From NCBI GenBank assembly GCA_028283345.1, contig JAPOGE010000009.1, positions 1-39,886 on the forward strand: a DNA stretch of 39,886 bases, read 5' to 3'. Of the stretch, positions 1 through 7,242 are shown piece after piece. The notes beneath the pieces were generated by a model that was not told where the DNA came from, did no database searches, and saw only the letters and a list, made by a program, of their open reading frames with translations. The DNA is from Candidatus Poseidoniales archaeon (GTDB taxonomy: Archaea; Thermoplasmatota; Poseidoniia; Poseidoniales; Poseidoniaceae). Every line of letters starts with the position of its first letter. Within the stretch, counting starts at the first letter, position 1. The position numbers and the translations under genes were made by a program.

Positions 1-27
1 GAAGACGATGATGACGACCTCTTCTGA
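1..27 (+). CDS. 3' end of an unknown protein, acidic C-terminal tail
   Basis: The first nine codons read Glu-Asp5-Leu-Phe and then TGA, in frame with the window edge. Only the tail is visible, so the product cannot be named. The pattern, a run of acidic residues ending in a hydrophobic residue and a terminal Phe, recalls the acidic tip of bacterial single-stranded DNA binding proteins. A similar ending closes the endonuclease IV-like gene next door. The stop lies just beyond the 3' end of the convergently oriented tRNA. The reading frame is inferred from composition only and could be wrong. Confidence 0.4.
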   Translation, partial: EDDDDDLF

Positions 28-32
28 GAAGG

Positions 33-105
33 TGCGACGGGCCGGGCTTGAACCGGCGACTTCCAGATCTTCAGTCTGGCACTCTCCCTGCTGAGTTACT
101 GTCCC
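33..105 (-). tRNA. tRNA-Phe (anticodon GAA), imperfect acceptor stem
   Basis: Read on the minus strand, this gives a full cloverleaf. The anticodon stem CCAGA/TCTGG surrounds the loop CTGAAGA (anticodon GAA at 70-72). The T-arm is GCCGG-TTCAAGC-CCGGC, the D-arm ACTC-AGCAGGGA-GAGT keeps A14, G15, G18, G19 and A21, and T8, A9 and discriminator A73 are present. Two C residues of the CCA end appear encoded at 31-32, followed by T. The acceptor halves GGGACAG and CCGTCGC pair at only five of seven positions: 2-71 is G-G and 6-67 is A-C. It has no intron at the usual position. The assignment to Phe is secure; whether it is fully functional is less certain. Confidence 0.78.
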
Positions 106-178
106 CTCTAAGGGCGACGGAATCCGCTCGACATTTCAAGTCTTGCGTAAATGATGCCCGGTAGGTTACTGCGGAGAA

Positions 179-1384
179 TCAGAATATATCTTCGTTATCG
201 TCGGCGGAATCACCGAACAGGTCATCATCACTCGCCTTATCCTTGGCTGCGGTTTTCTTACCCTTGGCCGGTTTCGCCGGGGTTTTCTTTGTCTTTGAAT
301 CGGGTTTTTCCTTCTTTTCCTCTGTTTCCTGAGCGGCTTCTTTCTTTGTGGTTGCGGCATCCAGAGCAGATTTGGAAGCGGCTTCCTGCGCCGCCTTACT
401 GACGAGTTGCTGCTCCTTTTCACGCGCCGCCAATTCATCTTCAGAAAGTCCAGCCGATACGGCCAAGACTCGGCGTCGCTCTTCCAGAGCCTTGCGCTCA
501 AGTTGGCGCTGACGACTCTTCTCGCGCTGTTGATACATGTACATGGCGTCGTGTTCGAGCAAAGGTGAATCTGAGATTATCGTGACGTCGAGCCAATCGC
601 CATCCTCGATGAGGAATTCCGCCAGCGGCTCAAAGTTGAGGTCACTCTTCTTTATCTGGGTGTAGTGCAGGGCATTTCCGGTACGATGGGAGATTCCTGA
701 GAAGTGGCAGTAGAATGTTTTCGTGCCGAGGCTGGTTCTCACCAGATCGAACATCTCACCATAATCCTCGGAGGTTCTCATACAACCGTGTCCACGCGAA
801 TGGATGTGAGCGATATTGAGCACCGGAATCGTTCCCTCGACATGGTTGACCACCTCGAGTACTTCTTCCAGAGAACCCCACAGGTTCTGACTGCCGCTGG
901 TCTCAACTCCGACATTCACCGGGGTTCCATCCGCCAGCCACGGAAAAACCGGGTATTCGACCTCATCTTCCCACAATTCCTTTGCTCGCTCGACGATGCC
1001 GGCGAAGACGTTGGCAACCTGTTCATTGGCGTCATTGCCGCGCTCATATTCGCCGTAGCCGCCGACGTGACAGGTGATGTGTCTGGCATTGATGGTCTTC
1101 CCGGCCTGAAGAGCGGCTTCATACTTGGCGAGGGTGCGGGTGCGCTGCAACTTATCGCCGAGTAGTTCCGCGTAGTAAGGGCCGTGAATATTCATCTCGA
1201 AATCGGCTTTATCAGCCAACACTCCAGCCTGCCAATATTGCTCAAAATGCTGTGGTGCGACCATGCGAACGGTCTGTAATTCCATGGTATCCAGTCCCAG
1301 AGCGATGATGTCGTCGATGCCCTCGACAACCGTTCTCCCCTTGCACGATAACGGCACGCCCGCTGGTCCTAATCTCACTGGCAT
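179..1384 (-). CDS. Endonuclease IV-like AP endonuclease (xylose isomerase-type TIM barrel) with charged tail
   Basis: About 280 residues form a TIM barrel of the AP endonuclease 2/endonuclease IV superfamily, enzymes that cut DNA at abasic sites using a metal cluster. Visible metal-site candidates are HITCHVGG, the NVGVETSGS strand (equivalent of the ENTAG segment), LNIAHIHSRGHG, YCHFSGI and SDSPLLEHDA. The last ~120 residues are a coiled-coil-like Arg/Glu region followed by Lys/Ala-rich low complexity and an acidic end with DDDLFGDS and NEDIF. I start at the ATG at 1384, 401 aa. It has a GAGGGGGG site 8 bases upstream, the barrel begins immediately after it, and a TATA-like element lies inside the longer alternative frame from 1438. 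The superfamily also holds sugar isomerases, so the DNA repair role is likely but not proven. Confidence 0.8.
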   Translation of the reverse strand: MPVRLGPAGVPLSCKGRTVVEGIDDIIALGLDTMELQTVRMVAPQHFEQYWQAGVLADKADFEMNIHGPYYAELLGDKLQRTRTLAKYEAALQAGKTINARHITCHVGGYGEYERGNDANEQVANVFAGIVERAKELWEDEVEYPVFPWLADGTPVNVGVETSGSQNLWGSLEEVLEVVNHVEGTIPVLNIAHIHSRGHGCMRTSEDYGEMFDLVRTSLGTKTFYCHFSGISHRTGNALHYTQIKKSDLNFEPLAEFLIEDGDWLDVTIISDSPLLEHDAMYMYQQREKSRQRQLERKALEERRRVLAVSAGLSEDELAAREKEQQLVSKAAQEAASKSALDAATTKKEAAQETEEKKEKPDSKTKKTPAKPAKGKKTAAKDKASDDDLFGDSADDNEDIF

Positions 1385-1417
1385 GAGCACATCCCCCCTC
1401 GGCGGCCGTTGCGCCCA

Positions 1418-1428
1418 ATGTATATCCC
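1418..1428 (-). promoter_or_regulatory. TATA-like promoter element of the endonuclease IV-like gene
   Basis: On the minus strand, GGGATATACAT lies about 35-40 bases before the ATG at 1384. A TATA box there would start transcription roughly 10 bases before that ATG, leaving just enough leader for its GAGGGGGG ribosome binding site. Assigned by eye. Confidence 0.4.
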
Positions 1429-1532
1429 TTGAAAACAATATGCTGTCACATTCTCAGATAATCGTCGCAAAACGTCCATTTTCCTCGCTCCGATAACTAC
1501 TATTGTAACCCGTCCGCCTTTAACTGTGCGCC

Positions 1533-2291
1533 ATGGCCATTAGCAGTATTCAAGGGGGGGTTGTGTATCGCTCGGCCATGGGTGTGGTCGATATTGCGGT
1601 CGCGGCTTTTCTCGCCGGCCAGCCGGTCTGCCTGTTTGATTCTGAGTTCCGCGAGGGTGAGACCGACCTCCTGTTCGCGGCCGGCATGGTAAAGCCCGAG
1701 GATATCCGACAATTGCGAAAAGATTGCGGCGGCCTGCTCTTCCTCGCCATAGGTCACGAGGTGGGCGAGCGTTTTGGACTACCCTTTCTGCAGGATTTAC
1801 ACACCGATAAGGGGCTGGTTGAGAACCATCCGATTCTTTCTGTACTGGTCACCGATGACCTCCAATACGATTCTCGCAGTGCCTTCACCCTGTCGCTCAA
1901 CCACCGCCAGACCTTCACTGGAATCACCGATGCCGACCGCTGCCTTACCACTCGCCGCTTCGCCGAACTATACCAGGAGTTGGTCGATGCTGAGGCCGAT
2001 GAGGTGACCAGTCATTCCGCCTTGGGGGCTGAATTTCGTACCCCTGGACACATTCCCGTATGCCGTGAATCCCCCGGGGGTCTCGGCACGCGTGAAGGGC
2101 ATACCGAATTGGCGGTTGGCTTAGCCCGCTTGGCCGGTGTGCCGCCGGTGGTCATCGGTGCTGAGATGTTGCAACCCGAAGGCGATTCTGCACTTTTGGT
2201 CGAAGCGGCGCGCCGGTGGGCGAATGAGCGCGATATTCCCTTCTTGTGCGGTGACGACCTCAAACAAGTACTCGCCGCCGCGGATAAATAG
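1533..2291 (+). CDS. ribB: 3,4-dihydroxy-2-butanone 4-phosphate synthase
   Basis: Converts ribulose 5-phosphate to 3,4-dihydroxy-2-butanone 4-phosphate plus formate, the four-carbon precursor of riboflavin. At 252 aa it covers a single-domain RibB, with no GTP cyclohydrolase II fusion. Family signatures are DSEFREGETDLLF near residues 36-48 (the acidic Mg2+/substrate loop, in the archaeal REGETD form), HRQTFTGITDADR near 123-135, and SHSALGAEFRTPGHI followed by REGHTELAVGLARLAG near 170-210. It is the first gene of a four-gene flavin operon, with ribL starting 24 bases downstream. The start has no clear ribosome binding site, which fits a leaderless or short-leader transcript. Identification is firm. 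Confidence 0.93.
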   Translation: MAISSIQGGVVYRSAMGVVDIAVAAFLAGQPVCLFDSEFREGETDLLFAAGMVKPEDIRQLRKDCGGLLFLAIGHEVGERFGLPFLQDLHTDKGLVENHPILSVLVTDDLQYDSRSAFTLSLNHRQTFTGITDADRCLTTRRFAELYQELVDAEADEVTSHSALGAEFRTPGHIPVCRESPGGLGTREGHTELAVGLARLAGVPPVVIGAEMLQPEGDSALLVEAARRWANERDIPFLCGDDLKQVLAAADK

Positions 2292-2315
2292 CAGAGGTCC
2301 TAAGGCGGGTTGAGG

Positions 2316-2753
2316 ATGATGAAGCGAGTACTTGCAGTCGGGGTGTTCGACCTGTTGCACGCAGGCCACCTGCATTATTTGGAGCAGGCCAAGTCTTTGG
2401 GTGACCATCTGACGGTGGTCGTCGCTCATGACGATACGGTGCGGCAACGCAAACACGAGCCGGTCACATCGCAGGAATTGCGCCGCCGCATGGTCGGTGG
2501 GATGAAGCCGGTGGATGTTGCGGTGGTGGGAAACCCGCCGGAGAAATCGATTTATGACATCCTTCCAGAAATCAATCCCGATATCATCGCCTTGGGCTTT
2601 GACCAGGAGCATGCCGAGGATGGTATCCGCAGGTCGTTGGCTGAACTTGGTCTATCCCATATCGAAATTCGCCGGGTGGAAGGATTTACCGAAGACCTGG
2701 ATGGGACACGGAAGATCATCGCCAGAATCATCGAACTACGCGACGCGGAGTGA
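2316..2753 (+). CDS. ribL: Archaeal FAD synthetase (nucleotidyltransferase, RibL type)
   Basis: A 145-residue cytidylyltransferase-fold enzyme. The N-terminal GVFDLLHAGHLHYLEQA holds the HxGH nucleotide-binding motif, followed by the VVVAHDDTVRQRK segment and a late TRKIIARI. In archaea this family (RibL, Methanocaldococcus jannaschii type) adenylates FMN to FAD; relatives act on glycerol 3-phosphate or ethanolamine phosphate. The position between ribB and riboflavin synthase supports the FAD role. The start is chosen at ATG 2316; ATG 2319 and TTG 2310 are in-frame alternatives. The leader contains GGTTGAGG directly before the ATG, the same string as before the MFS gene at 7243. No riboflavin kinase is visible nearby. 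Confidence 0.85.
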   Translation: MMKRVLAVGVFDLLHAGHLHYLEQAKSLGDHLTVVVAHDDTVRQRKHEPVTSQELRRRMVGGMKPVDVAVVGNPPEKSIYDILPEINPDIIALGFDQEHAEDGIRRSLAELGLSHIEIRRVEGFTEDLDGTRKIIARIIELRDAE

Positions 2754-2757
2754 TTCG

Positions 2758-3369
2758 GTGTTCACCGGTATCGTGCAGGGCATCGCCAAGGTGAGCGAGC
2801 ATGTAATCGGTGCGGGCAGCAGCAAACTGGTGCTTGAATTTCCCGCCTCGGCCCTGGATGGGGCAAGCCCGGGGGTGAGTATCGCCATCGACGGCATCTG
2901 TCTGACCGTGGTCGAGATATTTGGCAATTCATCGAGTTTTGATGTGGTCGGTGAAACCATCGCCAGAACCACGCTTGGTGAGTGTGTGGCTGGAGGATAT
3001 GTGAACTACGAGAGGGCGGCGAAATACGGTGGTGAGATCGGTGGGCATGAGATGTCCGGCCATATCAGCACGACAGCAGAAATAGTCGAGATAAGCAACC
3101 CTGATGGCAATCATGTACTCACCCTGGAAGTCGCTCCAGAATGGATGCGCTATATCCTCGCCAAGGGGTTCATCGGCCTTGATGGAGCCTCCCTCACCGT
3201 CGCCACGGTAAACCCTGCTGGTACCTTCACGGTGTGGTTGATTCCCGAGACTCTGGCGCGAACCTGCTTCTCGCGGCGTCAGGTCGGCGATATGATCAAC
3301 ATTGAGATAGATGCAAAAACTCAGGCGATAGTCGAGACGGTAGAGAGATATATGGAGGCGAGGGAATGA
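2758..3369 (+). CDS. ribE: Riboflavin synthase alpha chain, bacterial trimeric type
   Basis: Dismutates two 6,7-dimethyl-8-ribityllumazine molecules to riboflavin. The 203 residues show both lumazine-binding barrels: FTGIVQG at the N-terminus, GICLTV and GGHEMSGHISTTAE in barrel one, and GLDGASLTV and WLIPETLARTCF in barrel two, ending IEIDAKTQAIVETVER. The start is the GTG at 2758, because the conserved family N-terminus MFTGIV begins exactly there. A longer open frame upstream only reads through ribL. Many archaea use the unrelated pentameric RibC; this is the bacterial family and, from memory, it looks close to the gammaproteobacterial protein, including the SGHI-TTAE segment and the C-terminus. 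It begins 4 bases after ribL and overlaps ribH by 4. Confidence 0.93.
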   Translation: MFTGIVQGIAKVSEHVIGAGSSKLVLEFPASALDGASPGVSIAIDGICLTVVEIFGNSSSFDVVGETIARTTLGECVAGGYVNYERAAKYGGEIGGHEMSGHISTTAEIVEISNPDGNHVLTLEVAPEWMRYILAKGFIGLDGASLTVATVNPAGTFTVWLIPETLARTCFSRRQVGDMINIEIDAKTQAIVETVERYMEARE

Positions 3370-3764
3370 GTATTCAAATCGCCATCGTCTGCGGCTCATT
3401 CCATAAGGCCGAGGTCGGAAGAATGCTCGCGTTTGCCAAATCTGCCGCGGCAGAAAATAATCTGGAGGTAGTAGAGGTGTTATGGGTTCCGGGTTGCATG
3501 GAGATTCCATTGGCTATCGACCGGGTGCTGAGCCGAGAAGACATCTCTGCCGCATCTTGCCTGGGAATCATCGAGAAGGGTGAGACCCAACACGGATTGG
3601 CGATGGGTCAAGCCGTGCTCAAGACGATAATCGAATTACAATTGATACACGATAAGCCGGTCGGATTGGGAATCATCGGCCCCGGAGCTGAAGCACATCA
3701 CATCGAGGCTCGGCTGGAGAAACATGCGACCGCTTCGATCACCGCGCTTCGGGCAATGTTATGA
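3366..3764 (+). CDS. ribH: 6,7-dimethyl-8-ribityllumazine synthase
   Basis: Condenses the RibB product with the ribitylamino-pyrimidine to give the substrate of riboflavin synthase. The 132 residues match the short lumazine synthase family: an N-terminal strand then GSFHKAEVGRML (aromatic substrate loop), WVPGCMEIPLA (the V-P-G-x-x-E-x-P motif), GIIEKGETQHGLA with the catalytic His of GETxH, and GLGIIGPGAEAHHIEAR. The start ATGA overlaps the ribE stop, so the two are translationally coupled. Identification is firm. Confidence 0.9.
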   Translation: MSIQIAIVCGSFHKAEVGRMLAFAKSAAAENNLEVVEVLWVPGCMEIPLAIDRVLSREDISAASCLGIIEKGETQHGLAMGQAVLKTIIELQLIHDKPVGLGIIGPGAEAHHIEARLEKHATASITALRAML

Positions 3765-3840
3765 CGTGGTTCTAGTCACCTGTGGGTTGAGTAAACATTG
3801 AAAGAGGGGCGCACAAACACCATATCCCGGAGGCTGTGGA

Positions 3841-4788
3841 ATGAGTGATATCGAAACTGATAATCTTGTTGAGCGGGTAATTATCATCGGCAGTGGCCCA
3901 GCCGGCTATACCGCGGGATTGTATACCGCCAGAGCCATGCTGGAACCGCTGATGTTCGCAGGCTATATGTCAGGTGGCCAACTGATGCTGACCAGCGATG
4001 TAGAGAATTATCCCGGCTATCCACAAGGGGTCGGTGGGCCGGAGATGATGATGGAATTGCGTGAGCAGGCCGAGCGTTTCGGGCTGCGGGTCGAAGACAA
4101 GAATGTCGAGAGAATCGATGCAACTGAGCGGCCATTCAAGGTCTACGTCGAAGGCGAGGAATTCCTCGCTGATGCTTTGATAATCTGCACTGGAGCCGAG
4201 GCCATTTGGCTCGATGCTGAAAACGAAGAGGCGCAGAAGGGCCGGGGGATCTCTACCTGCGCCACCTGTGATGGCGCATTCTTTCGCGACCAGGAGATAA
4301 TGGTCGTCGGTGGCGGTGATTCGGCGATGGAGGAAGCGACCTTCCTGACCCGCTTCGCCACCAAGGTCACCATAGTTCATCGCCGAGAAGTCTTCCGCGC
4401 CAGCAAAGTAATGCTCGAGAGAGCAAAACAACATCCCAAGATTGAGATCAAGACCTTCCGCAGTGTCAAGGCATGGCTCTCCGACGACAGCGGCTTGACC
4501 GGAGCGATACTCGAGGACCCGAGAGATGGCTCGACCGAAGAGTTGGCGATTACCGGCGCCTTCATCGCCATCGGCCATACGCCGATCACCTCATTTCTCG
4601 ACGGGCAGATTGAGACCGACCAAGAGGGCTACATCCTGCACAAGGAATTCACCATGACCAGCGTCGAGGGAGTTTTCGCCGCCGGCGACGTCGTCGATAG
4701 CCGTTACCGTCAGGCCGTCACCGCCGCTGGGCAGGGTTGTCAGGCGGCTATGGACGCTGAGCGCTGGCTTGAGGAACTCGAACATTGA
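3841..4788 (+). CDS. trxB: Thioredoxin reductase (NADPH, FAD)
   Basis: A flavoprotein that passes electrons from NADPH through FAD and a redox disulfide to thioredoxin. The 315 residues match the family length. Visible are the FAD Rossmann motif GSGPAGYTAGLY (17-28), the redox pair CATC at 140-143 followed by DGAFF, the NADPH motif GGGDSAMEEA (157-166) with HRR (180-182), and the C-terminal FAD segment FAAGDVVD and QAVTAAGQG. The ATG has a GGAGG site 7 bases upstream in a 76-base gap after ribH. Adjacency to the FAD operon is functionally sensible. Identity is firm; the electron donor (NADPH or other) is inferred from the motif. Confidence 0.93.
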   Translation: MSDIETDNLVERVIIIGSGPAGYTAGLYTARAMLEPLMFAGYMSGGQLMLTSDVENYPGYPQGVGGPEMMMELREQAERFGLRVEDKNVERIDATERPFKVYVEGEEFLADALIICTGAEAIWLDAENEEAQKGRGISTCATCDGAFFRDQEIMVVGGGDSAMEEATFLTRFATKVTIVHRREVFRASKVMLERAKQHPKIEIKTFRSVKAWLSDDSGLTGAILEDPRDGSTEELAITGAFIAIGHTPITSFLDGQIETDQEGYILHKEFTMTSVEGVFAAGDVVDSRYRQAVTAAGQGCQAAMDAERWLEELEH

Positions 4789-4860
4789 ACCCAACCAGCC
4801 GCTATCATTAACAGACATAGCAAGAGAGCAATTGATGACCGCCTACCTTGTGGGAAGTGT

Positions 4861-6057
4861 ATGGGCGCTGAACTTTCGGATTCCGACAAGCGTCGCTATG
4901 CCCGTCATCTCACTCTCCCCGAGGTCGGATTAGAGGGGCAGGCTAAGTTGCGTGATTCCTCGGTCTGCGTAATCGGTGCCGGTGGATTGGGTAGCCCGGT
5001 GCTGATGTATCTGGCCGCGGCGGGTGTGGGTCGTATCGGCATCGTCGACGACGACGAAGTCGACGAATCTAATCTGCAACGGCAAGTGGTTCATTCCAGT
5101 GCCCAGATCGGGCTTTCCAAAGTTGCCAGCGCGCAGACCAGATTGGAGGCACTCAACCCTTCGATATGCATCGAGCCGCACATCACCCGGCTGAGCACTG
5201 GAAACGCCTTCGATATCATCGGTGGTTATGATCTGGTCATCGATGGAAGTGACAATTTGCCGACCCGTTATCTGATCAACGACGCCTGTGAGATTTTGTC
5301 AATCCCGTGGGTCTATGCCTCGATTTACCGATTTGAGGGACAGGTATCGTTATTCAATTATGGTGATGGACCGAATTATCGTGACCTCTTTCCCAACCCG
5401 CCTCCACCTGAACTTGTGCCATCCTGTGCTCAAGGAGGGGTTTTAGGGGTATTGCCGGGGGTGATAGGCAGTCTACAGGCTAATGAGGCAATCAAATATC
5501 TGCTCGGAATAGGCAAGCCACTTTCGGGTATTCTACTGGTCTATGATGCGCTTGAGACGCGTTTCCGGGGATTGCAGATAAGTCGTGACCCGAAGCGAAA
5601 GAAAATCACCGAATTGAGTGATGTCGAGGCATTCTGTGCCTCGGCAAATGCCTCGGCCAAGGCCCCAGCCAAAGTCTCGGCGTCAGGTACGCAGGTTGAT
5701 GAACTGAGAGCCGATGAGGTTGGTATGATGTTCCACGAGGTCTCGGCGAGTGAAGCAGCAGAGCGAATGAGCGGAGGCTGGGCACCATTTGTTTTGGATG
5801 TCCGAACCAAAGTCGAGGCTGAACTGGCGACAATCGCCGGCGTCTCGGCACTGATTCCACACGATGCCGTCGAGCAAGAGATCGAGCAGATTCCCACTCA
5901 AGGGGATATTCTCGTGTACTGCCACCGCGGTGGTCGCTCAGCGATGGCGGCGGTGATGTTGGCTGCTGCGGGTGTCGAGGCCAACAGGTTGTATAATTTG
6001 ACCGGCGGAATAGATGCATGGTCACTTGAAGTAGATTCAAATGTCCCTCGTTACTGA
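4861..6057 (+). CDS. MoeB/ThiF-family E1-like adenylyltransferase fused to a rhodanese domain
   Basis: Residues 1-240 are an E1-like fold that would adenylate the C-terminal glycine of a ubiquitin-like sulfur carrier (MoaD, ThiS or SAMP type). Motifs are GAGGLGSPV (39-47) for ATP, DESNLQRQ (68-75), DGSDN (128-132), and SCAQGGVLG with the candidate catalytic Cys189. Residues ~295-395 are a rhodanese domain with active-site loop CHRGGRS and Cys354. The linker 255-285 is Ala/Ser-rich. The domain order matches MOCS3/MoeZ proteins, which activate and thiolate the carrier. The two zinc Cys pairs usual in MoeB are missing: the first is N172/D175 and the second lies in RDPKRKK. A Mo cofactor role fits the molybdenum enzyme at 21109-25463; tRNA thiolation or SAMP conjugation are alternatives. 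Confidence 0.88.
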   Translation: MGAELSDSDKRRYARHLTLPEVGLEGQAKLRDSSVCVIGAGGLGSPVLMYLAAAGVGRIGIVDDDEVDESNLQRQVVHSSAQIGLSKVASAQTRLEALNPSICIEPHITRLSTGNAFDIIGGYDLVIDGSDNLPTRYLINDACEILSIPWVYASIYRFEGQVSLFNYGDGPNYRDLFPNPPPPELVPSCAQGGVLGVLPGVIGSLQANEAIKYLLGIGKPLSGILLVYDALETRFRGLQISRDPKRKKITELSDVEAFCASANASAKAPAKVSASGTQVDELRADEVGMMFHEVSASEAAERMSGGWAPFVLDVRTKVEAELATIAGVSALIPHDAVEQEIEQIPTQGDILVYCHRGGRSAMAAVMLAAAGVEANRLYNLTGGIDAWSLEVDSNVPRY

Positions 6058-6140
6058 GACACCAAAGCACATCCATGAGGCAAAAACACCGAGAACATTC
6101 ATGACTACGTTATTTGACGAGACCAGTGAGGGGTTAGCCA

Positions 6141-7223
6141 ATGCCGCAGATTATCATCTCTGATGAGAATGAGGGGCGACGCAATTTACTCGCCAATACC
6201 CTCGAGCGCGAAGGATTCGATGTGACCCGTGGCTCGACCCTGCGACAGACCGAAGCCACCGCATTGGCGACCATGCCGGAAGTGGTGGTCATCGATGATG
6301 AGTGGAAATCAGGCGATGCCTTGGATGCCGCTCAGCGTATGATGTCGGACCCGGAATTCGCCTTCAAATGCCGCATCGTGATGCTGACCAGGAATATCAG
6401 CCAAGAGAACATGATTGCCGCAGCCAAGGCTGGAATCCATGAGGTCCTCGGCAAGCCGCTGAATATGAACAAGCTGATTGAACAGTTGTGGAAGCATAGC
6501 AAGAAGCAGTTCGTTCCACCACCTGCAAAAGTCGACCGCGGCGGCACTACCGAAGGGGGATTCAGCCTTTCGCTCGATTCGGAAGATGGCTCCATCGTTT
6601 TGCCAATGCTGGCAAATCTACTCGGACCGGATACGATTGACGAAGAATTTGTCAGTAAACTAACCCAGAGCCTCAGTGATGCCAATATCGAATTCGGCCA
6701 GGACCTGGAAAACTCTACCCTTGCCGAGGTGCTGAAAATCGCTCTCAACCAACTTGTGATGGGGGATGGATATGTCAGCGATGATGAAGAGGTGACGTAT
6801 GACTCGGTGAAATCAGTCGAAAAATTGGGTTCGGGCGCAACCCAATCAGAGAAAAGTAAGCGCTTGGTAAAAGGCGGAACGATGGAAGAAATACTGCAGA
6901 ATCAAGCCGATGCCATCGCCGCTGATGTCGAAAAGAGAATGGATGAAATTTTCAACGAAATTCCCGAAAAAATCACTTTTCCCAAACCTGAAGAGTACAT
7001 CCCGGTCGAGCCTGAGGTGCTGAAGATGACCAAGTTAGCAGTAGATTATACCCATGATTTGTTGTGGTCTCTCGGCCGCCCCGATGCGGTAGTCGACATC
7101 ACTCTGATGACGCAGATTGAGAATGCGACCGAAATGATGGGCGATGTCCTTACCAGCATCACGGAAATCGATATGGGGGATGAGGAAGAGCAAACCGAGG
7201 CCGACCCCTCCGAAGAAGAGTGA
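6141..7223 (+). CDS. Orphan receiver-domain protein with long acidic C-terminal region
   Basis: Residues 1-120 are a CheY-like receiver. The acidic pair is D8/E9, the phosphoacceptor is D52 or D53 (VVVIDDEW), with T83 (MLTRN) and K105 (GKPL), so the phosphorylation site is intact. Residues ~125-360 match nothing I recognise. They look mostly helical and acidic, rich in Glu/Asp, and end in a run of Glu. There is no DNA-binding domain I can see and no histidine kinase in the window. The C-terminal half may be a phospho-dependent interaction module. Spacing to the MFS gene is 19 bases, so the two may be cotranscribed. Confidence 0.75.
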   Translation: MPQIIISDENEGRRNLLANTLEREGFDVTRGSTLRQTEATALATMPEVVVIDDEWKSGDALDAAQRMMSDPEFAFKCRIVMLTRNISQENMIAAAKAGIHEVLGKPLNMNKLIEQLWKHSKKQFVPPPAKVDRGGTTEGGFSLSLDSEDGSIVLPMLANLLGPDTIDEEFVSKLTQSLSDANIEFGQDLENSTLAEVLKIALNQLVMGDGYVSDDEEVTYDSVKSVEKLGSGATQSEKSKRLVKGGTMEEILQNQADAIAADVEKRMDEIFNEIPEKITFPKPEEYIPVEPEVLKMTKLAVDYTHDLLWSLGRPDAVVDITLMTQIENATEMMGDVLTSITEIDMGDEEEQTEADPSEEE

Positions 7224-7242
7224 GAAAGAGTGAGGGTTGAGG

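Noticed and set aside
34-120. Direct repeat GCGACGG at both ends of the tRNA as an integration attachment site
   Set aside because: Only 7 bases long, enclosing just the tRNA, with no integrase or foreign genes nearby.
33-180. Split, permuted or intron-containing tRNA to explain the acceptor mispairs
   Set aside because: No GCGACGG on the minus strand was found upstream within reach, and the halves present have normal lengths and spacing.
704-1165. Plus-strand open frame of 153 codons
   Set aside because: Antisense to the endonuclease IV-like gene, whose conserved metal-site motifs show the true strand.
2515-2757. N-terminal extension of riboflavin synthase
   Set aside because: It overlaps ribL in another frame, and the family N-terminus starts exactly at GTG 2758.
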